A stretch of 51,388 bases of DNA from an uncultured Eubacteriales bacterium. GTDB taxonomy: Bacteria > Bacillota > Clostridia > Christensenellales > CAG-138. The DNA is taken from NCBI GenBank assembly GCA_902786465.1, contig CADACQ010000005.1, forward strand, positions 1-51,388, written 5' to 3'. Under the pieces are notes generated by a model. That model worked only from the letters and a program-made list of their open reading frames with translations, searched no databases and was not told the origin of the DNA. A program made the position numbers and the translations under genes. This document shows positions 47,330-51,388 of this stretch, one piece after another; the stretch's first letter is position 1; every line of letters begins with the position of its first letter.

Positions 47330-49882
47330 TTAGTAGACGACCGCCGGCGTCCAGTAGACGTTCCCGTACACGTCGGTGAGACGGTAGCTGACCGTAAGCT
47401 CGGTGTTGTCCAAGGCCAGATACTCCACCGTCAGGCTGCTGCCGGCGGTGAAGGCCTTGCCCAGGGTGTAGCTGCCCTCGTAGGCGTTGTCGTAGGTATA
47501 GTAGTCGCAGAGGAGCTGGATCTTGTCGCCCTTCTCCAGGGGGATGCTGCCCTTAGCTTGGGTCTCTGTCTCCCCGGCATAGAGGGGATCGGCGCCCAGG
47601 ACTTCGGCGTCGCCGTCCTGGTCGATGAACACCATGATGTTCATCAGCATCTCTTCCCCGTTCCGGGTGATCTTGGCGGGGATGCGGCCGTAGGTGCCCT
47701 CGTCCCCCGCCTCCGTCATGTAGAAGGCCGCCACGTGGCCGTCCACGCAGAGCCAGGTGCCGTCGAAGCCCAGGATGAGGTCGTTATCCCGATCGTATTC
47801 GAGATAGTTGTCGTACCCCAGGTCGATGAAGCCCTTCCCGTCGTCCACAAACACGTTCACGGCGGCGGTCTCGATCATGGCCCATTCCGCGTCGGTCAGG
47901 ACCAGGGTCGGCACGCCGTTTTTGTCGGTGATCGTGATCCGGGCGGGATCCAGGCGGTTCTCGGCGATGTCCAGGGCCTTGCTGGCCACCAGGCCCGTAT
48001 CCACCCAGTCGAGGGCGGCGGGCATGGACCGGCCGGAGAAGGCGTTCAGCAGGTCATAGATGGTGGAGGCGTCCACGCTGTTGCCGGCGGAATAGGAGCC
48101 GGAGCCGGAGCTGGTGGTGTAGTCCCCCAGCAGGGAGCCCAGGGGCGAGGACGAGCCGTAGGGAGAGCTGCCGGAGCTGCCGTAGGAGCCGCTGTCCATG
48201 AAGCCGCCCAGAAGGGTGCTGAGGAGGTCCCCGCCGGAGGAGTAGGAACCGTAGCCCTGCTGGGACGCGGAGGAGGCGAACTGTCCGCCCTGGCCCACGC
48301 TGGCGAAGCTCTGAATGCACTTCGTATACTCCGAATCTATGCCCAGGTTGTTGTAGGTGTTGATGGCGTTCTTCACGCCGCTCAGAGTCTCATAGGGGAA
48401 GTAGACGGACACGCCGTAGGCCCGGGTCATGGTGGACTTGTTGTAGGCCACGCAGCCCTTCAAAGCGGCAGAGAGGGTCTTCGATTCCGCAGTGCCTATC
48501 CGGTCGCACAGGTCGATCATGTCCACCTGATTGATCCGGCTCTGGCGGGCGAACTGGCGGGCGTTGGCCCGGGCGTCGGCCACCTGCTTGTAGTTGTTGC
48601 CCTTGATGAGCTTGGTGGTGGAGGTGGAGAAGCTCCTGAGGGCCTGAGGCACGGTGCCCTGCATCTTCGCGAGGTCCAGCACGCTCAAGGTCACCTGAGC
48701 GTTGGCCTGGGCCCGCTGGCTGGCGGTGACGAAGGTGTCCACGATGGTCTTGCCGATGCTCTCCGTGGAGACGGAGGTGTTCTTCGACAGCTGGGTGAGC
48801 CAGTCGGTGTAGTACCAGCCGGTGCCGGGCTCCGATTCCTCGGAGGCGATCATGTAGTCCGCGTAGTTGTTGCAGACCATAGCGGTCTCCAACGTGGCCA
48901 TGAGGCAGGCGTCGAAGCCGATCCAGTCGAAGACGCAGCCGCCCTTCTTCAACGCCGCGTCGATCTCAGGCAGGGTCATGGTGTCCGAGGAGAGGCCGAA
49001 GCCGCTGCCCTGCTTCTCGTCATAGCCGTAGCCGGAGAGGGAGCCGCCGCCGTGATCCCAGAAGATCAGGATGTTCCGGTCCGCCGGGAAGTTTTTCATG
49101 CAGTACTGGATGAAGGAAGCCAGGTTGTCGGGGTCCGTCATGTAGGCGGTGCCGAAGTTGTCCTCCAGCCGCCGCAATCCCCCGGTCTGGACTTGGTAGA
49201 TCTGGTTCCGGGCGCTGGAGATGATGTTGTTCTTCCAGGCTTTGCAGCCGCCGGTCTCCACGATCACGTTCACCTTATCAGAGATGGTGGCCTTCACCAT
49301 CTCGCCGAGGTCGCTGGTGCCCATGCCGTACTTAGACTCCAAGTCCGTGCCGCACATGTAGATCATGACGGTGACGGTGTCCTTGCCGTTGCCCTTGGGG
49401 ATGACCCGTTTCGCCCTGGCCTCCCCCGTCACGGGGGCGGCGGTGACTACGGGGGCCTCGGTGTATACGGGGGCCTGGGTGATCACAGGGGCCTGGGTGA
49501 CCACAGGCGCGTCGGTGGCATAGGTGTAGTAGGGCGCGTCGGTGGCCTGGGAGAGCTGGTTCGTATCCGGGTAGTAGGACACGTCGCTGCCGGAGAAGGC
49601 GCCGCCGCACTTTCCAAGCATGCCCAGCACCGCCACCACGGCGATGACGATGAGCAGGATGCGGCGATACTTCTTGGGCAGCACCAGCAGCAGGGCCAAA
49701 AGCCCCAGCTTGCCGGCGGTGGACCGTTCCCCGTCCCGGTTCTCCCCGGGGCGCTGATCGAAGCTGCCCGTGCGTCCGCTGCCCGTGCCTACGGGACGGG
49801 AGGATACCTTCTCCCCCTTTTCCGCGTGGGCGGAGCCGGAACCGACTTTTTTACCGTGACCGGTTGGCCGTTTGTTTTCCAT
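47330..49882 (-). CDS. Clostripain-family (C11) cysteine protease, membrane-anchored
   Basis: The 850-residue protein has a basic Gly/Ser/Arg-rich cytoplasmic N-terminus (1-70) and one transmembrane helix (about 74-90). A Thr/Ala/Pro linker with repeated VVTQAPVITQAPVYTEAPVV follows (105-150), then a C11 peptidase domain (about 168-530). The catalytic His is His277 in FWDHGGG and the Cys is Cys326 in GFDACLM. A Gly/Ser/Tyr-rich insert (about 540-600) holds GGDLLSTLLGG and SPLGSLLGDY, echoing the DUF937 protein at 41-42 kb. The C-terminal 250 residues include beta-rich segments. It is expected to be an outward-facing protease with Arg-type specificity, as in clostripain. A TTGCGT-17-TATACT promoter precedes it. 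Confidence 0.9.
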   Translation of the reverse strand: MENKRPTGHGKKVGSGSAHAEKGEKVSSRPVGTGSGRTGSFDQRPGENRDGERSTAGKLGLLALLLVLPKKYRRILLIVIAVVAVLGMLGKCGGAFSGSDVSYYPDTNQLSQATDAPYYTYATDAPVVTQAPVITQAPVYTEAPVVTAAPVTGEARAKRVIPKGNGKDTVTVMIYMCGTDLESKYGMGTSDLGEMVKATISDKVNVIVETGGCKAWKNNIISSARNQIYQVQTGGLRRLEDNFGTAYMTDPDNLASFIQYCMKNFPADRNILIFWDHGGGSLSGYGYDEKQGSGFGLSSDTMTLPEIDAALKKGGCVFDWIGFDACLMATLETAMVCNNYADYMIASEESEPGTGWYYTDWLTQLSKNTSVSTESIGKTIVDTFVTASQRAQANAQVTLSVLDLAKMQGTVPQALRSFSTSTTKLIKGNNYKQVADARANARQFARQSRINQVDMIDLCDRIGTAESKTLSAALKGCVAYNKSTMTRAYGVSVYFPYETLSGVKNAINTYNNLGIDSEYTKCIQSFASVGQGGQFASSASQQGYGSYSSGGDLLSTLLGGFMDSGSYGSSGSSPYGSSSPLGSLLGDYTTSSGSGSYSAGNSVDASTIYDLLNAFSGRSMPAALDWVDTGLVASKALDIAENRLDPARITITDKNGVPTLVLTDAEWAMIETAAVNVFVDDGKGFIDLGYDNYLEYDRDNDLILGFDGTWLCVDGHVAAFYMTEAGDEGTYGRIPAKITRNGEEMLMNIMVFIDQDGDAEVLGADPLYAGETETQAKGSIPLEKGDKIQLLCDYYTYDNAYEGSYTLGKAFTAGSSLTVEYLALDNTELTVSYRLTDVYGNVYWTPAVVY

Positions 49883-49919
49883 GGATCGAATCGCTCCTTT
49901 TCATGCCATGTTTCAATAT

Positions 49920-49948
49920 AGTATACCTTTTTGGCGGTGAAAACGCAA
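49920..49948 (-). promoter_or_regulatory. Promoter of the clostripain-family gene
   Basis: TTGCGT (49948 to 49943), 17 bp, TATACT (49925 to 49920) on the minus strand. Confidence 0.7.
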
Positions 49949-49964
49949 GATGAAGGGTGAAAAA

Positions 49965-50660
49965 TCAGCGCTTCCCCCCTGCGGAGGACAGGGAGAGCAG
50001 CATCTGACTGGGACCGTAGAAGGCCCACATCATATTGAAGGGGATGTCGTACAGCGCCTTGAGGGCGGGATACGCGTTCAGGTCCAGATAGAGGGCGGCG
50101 TTGTTCACCGCCACGAACAGATCGCAGCCCAAGAACAGGGTCATGCCCAGGGTGAAGAGAAGGTTCCGGGGGGTGAGGTAGCTGAAGAAGACGGTGGTGA
50201 CGAGGAAGGAAGCATACGCCGCCCCCAGGAGCAGCACCGGGTCCGCGCCCCGGGCCAGGATCACCGCCACCACCAGGAGCGTCCCGCAGACGCCGGCCCA
50301 GGCGAGGGCGTGGGAAAGCCGCCGCCGCCCGTCCTCCATTCCCCACAGCCGCAGGGCCCAGCAGAGTTGGGCGCAGCAGAAGAGGCCCATGCCGGGGAGC
50401 CATTGCTCCTCCTTCAGGGCCACCAGAAAGAAGTCCGCCCCCACGGTGAACAAAAGGGCCAGCAGAGCCATAAACCCGTCCAGATCCCCCCGCCTCCGGC
50501 CGCAGGCGAAGGCGAAGCACAGGATCACCAGGGCGTATTCGAACAGCCGGTTCATCTCGCCTGCAGGGTAGACCAGCAGGAACAGGGCGCACAAACAGGC
50601 CCCCACCGCCAAAAAGGCGACGGTGCCGAAGGCCCCCGCGAACAGGCCGCCCCGCTTCAG
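49965..50660 (-). CDS. Polytopic membrane protein, possibly distant YhhN (lysoplasmalogenase)-like
   Basis: This reading frame follows tdk and encodes about eight hydrophobic helices (FAGAFGTVAFLAVGACLCALFLL, FEYALVILCFAFACG, LLALLFTVGADFFLV, and others) and a short basic C-terminus. No ATG is present near the start. A CTG at 50660 overlaps the tdk stop as CTGA, with GGAAGAG just upstream; a TTG at 50612 is the alternative. GADFFLVALKEEQWLPGMGLFCCAQLCWALRL weakly recalls the GD-L ... G-F---H-Y pattern of YhhN lysoplasmalogenases; the key His is not seen, so this is only a suggestion. It is co-transcribed with tdk. Confidence 0.65.
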   Translation of the reverse strand: MKRGGLFAGAFGTVAFLAVGACLCALFLLVYPAGEMNRLFEYALVILCFAFACGRRRGDLDGFMALLALLFTVGADFFLVALKEEQWLPGMGLFCCAQLCWALRLWGMEDGRRRLSHALAWAGVCGTLLVVAVILARGADPVLLLGAAYASFLVTTVFFSYLTPRNLLFTLGMTLFLGCDLFVAVNNAALYLDLNAYPALKALYDIPFNMMWAFYGPSQMLLSLSSAGGKR

Positions 50661-51250
50661 TTTTTCTCTTCCGCTTTTCGTTTCAGGTCCTCCGCCCTTA
50701 GGCCTGGCCCCGGGTCCCCCAGCCGCCAGTGCTTCCGGCACAGGCCGATGTAGGTGTCGTTGGCGCCCAGGACCACCTGGTCGCCCTCCTTGGTGATGCC
50801 CCCCTTGCCGTCCAGCCGGGCGTTCTGGGTAGCCTTCTTGCCGCACCAGCAGATGGTCTTGACCTCCTCGATGGCGTCCGCACGGGCCAGGAGCCAATGG
50901 CTCCCCTCGAAGAAGTTGCCCTGAAAGTCGGTCTTGAGGCCGTAGCAGATCACGGGCACGTCGTACATGTCGCAGATGTAGGCGAAGGTCTCCACCTGCT
51001 CCTTGGTGAGGAACTGGGCCTCGTCCACGATGATGCAGTCGTACGCCTTAAGGTCCATGTCCTCCACCAGCGTGCACTCCGCCTCGAGGCCGCAGCGGGA
51101 GAGGATGCGATGCACCCCGTCCCGGGTGTCGGTGGAGGGTTTCATGAGCAGAACGTTCTTGCCCCGCTCCAGGTAGTTATACCGCACCATGAGGGCGTTG
51201 GCGGATTTGCTGGAGCCCATGGCCCCGTACCGAAAATACAGCTTTGCCAT
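50657..51250 (-). CDS. tdk: Thymidine kinase
   Basis: The 197-residue type-II thymidine kinase has the P-loop GAMGSSKSA, IIVDEAQFLTKEQVE (Walker B and substrate Glu), VICYGLKTDFQGNFFEGS (lasso) and the zinc pair CWCGKKAT with a later Cys. It phosphorylates thymidine for salvage. AGGAGAGG precedes the ATG, and a clear promoter lies upstream. A membrane-protein gene follows with overlapping codons. Confidence 0.96.
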   Translation of the reverse strand: MAKLYFRYGAMGSSKSANALMVRYNYLERGKNVLLMKPSTDTRDGVHRILSRCGLEAECTLVEDMDLKAYDCIIVDEAQFLTKEQVETFAYICDMYDVPVICYGLKTDFQGNFFEGSHWLLARADAIEEVKTICWCGKKATQNARLDGKGGITKEGDQVVLGANDTYIGLCRKHWRLGDPGPGLRAEDLKRKAEEKN

Positions 51251-51279
51251 ATGAGAAATTCCTCTCCTGTGATAGCCCC

Positions 51280-51308
51280 AGTATAGCCCGAAACGCTCAG
51301 ATTGTCAA
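51280..51308 (-). promoter_or_regulatory. Promoter of tdk
   Basis: TTGACA (51308 to 51303), 17 bp, TATACT (51285 to 51280) on the minus strand. Confidence 0.88.
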
Positions 51309-51323
51309 AAACGAAAAAAGGGG

Positions 51324-51352
51324 TTGACGAATGGATAACGTTCGGGTATAAT
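51324..51352 (+). promoter_or_regulatory. Outward sigma-A promoter at the right edge
   Basis: TTGACG (51324-51329), 17 bp, TATAAT (51347-51352). It drives a plus-strand gene that starts beyond the window; the last 36 bases contain no ribosome-binding site followed by a start codon. Confidence 0.85.
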
Positions 51353-51388
51353 CTCACGGTGTGCTGGTGATTTTTCCACCTATGTTGG

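Noticed and set aside
47558-49921. Long open frame antisense to the clostripain-family gene (787 codons)
   Set aside because: Composition is a shadow (Gly/Val/His/Asp-rich), with no recognisable domain and no ribosome-binding site.

Overview
The window comes from a GC-rich (roughly 60%) endospore-forming Firmicute, most likely an uncultured clostridial (Eubacteriales/Christensenellales-like) gut bacterium. This is inferred from spoIID, a cotJABC spore-coat operon and a YlmC/YmxH gene, from the dgt-dnaG-rpoD and rpmH-rnpA-yidD-yidC-jag-mnmE cassettes in clostridial order, and from many secreted proteins with Thr/Pro-rich linkers. No dnaA, replication origin, rRNA operon, CRISPR array, prophage or insertion sequence is visible.

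Layout. 1-3.2 kb: the end of an ornithine/arginine catabolism operon (ornithine carbamoyltransferase, P5C dehydrogenase, ornithine aminotransferase). 3.4-5.5 kb: a peptidoglycan-binding membrane protein, tRNA-Thr(CGU) and tRNA-Pro(CGG), a cluster of degenerate tRNA-Pro 3'-end copies, and a membrane protein. 5.5-9.4 kb (minus): dgt-dnaG-rpoD, with dnaG broken by a small internal deletion. 9.5-14.5 kb (minus): two tandem phosphodiester-glycosidase lipoproteins, then an ECF sigma factor with a translationally coupled membrane partner whose outer part is duplicated. 14.5-17.8 kb: cca, an RlmA-type rRNA methyltransferase, a secreted PG-binding protein and a small Cys-rich protein. 17.85-22.6 kb (minus): carD, then the rpmH-to-mnmE cassette. 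22.8-24.8 kb (minus): a lipoprotein, a TrmN6-like methyltransferase and spoIID. 25-27.9 kb (plus): DnaD/DnaB-like protein, DnaC/DnaI-like helicase loader, rsmI. 27.9-31 kb (minus): a 33-residue membrane peptide, a PrsA-like foldase, pgeF, nrdR, ymxH. 31-33.5 kb (plus): a metallophosphoesterase lipoprotein and cotJABC. 33.5-37.5 kb (minus): PIG-L deacetylase with a sugar/cation symporter, and an alpha/beta hydrolase with an unknown protein. 37.7-44.2 kb: a GlsB-type membrane protein, a NUDIX-fRMsr fusion, a frameshifted ABC exporter, a repetitive DUF937-type protein, a membrane protein and an AT-rich Mrr-like nuclease. 44.4-51.4 kb: degV, DUF1836, a hairpin cluster, threonine synthase, a clostripain-family protease, a membrane protein, tdk, and an outward promoter at the right edge.

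Regulatory sequence is unusually readable. Many operons have TTGACA-like and TATAAT-like boxes 17 bp apart, and most operon ends have hairpins with T-runs. Four genes have a -10 box only 6-7 bp before the ATG and no ribosome-binding site, so they are probably leaderless. Several lipoprotein and membrane-protein genes start at TTG or GTG.

The most interesting items are the NUDIX-fRMsr fusion, the DUF937 protein with eight LLGSLLGG-like repeats and a histone-like tail (motif echoed in the nearby clostripain protein), the duplicated sensor partner of the ECF sigma factor, the tRNA-Pro tail copies, the triple hairpin at 46.0-46.2 kb, and the leaderless genes. The dnaG and ABC lesions may be sequencing or assembly errors. 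All assignments come from reading the sequence and recalling family motifs; no searches were run.
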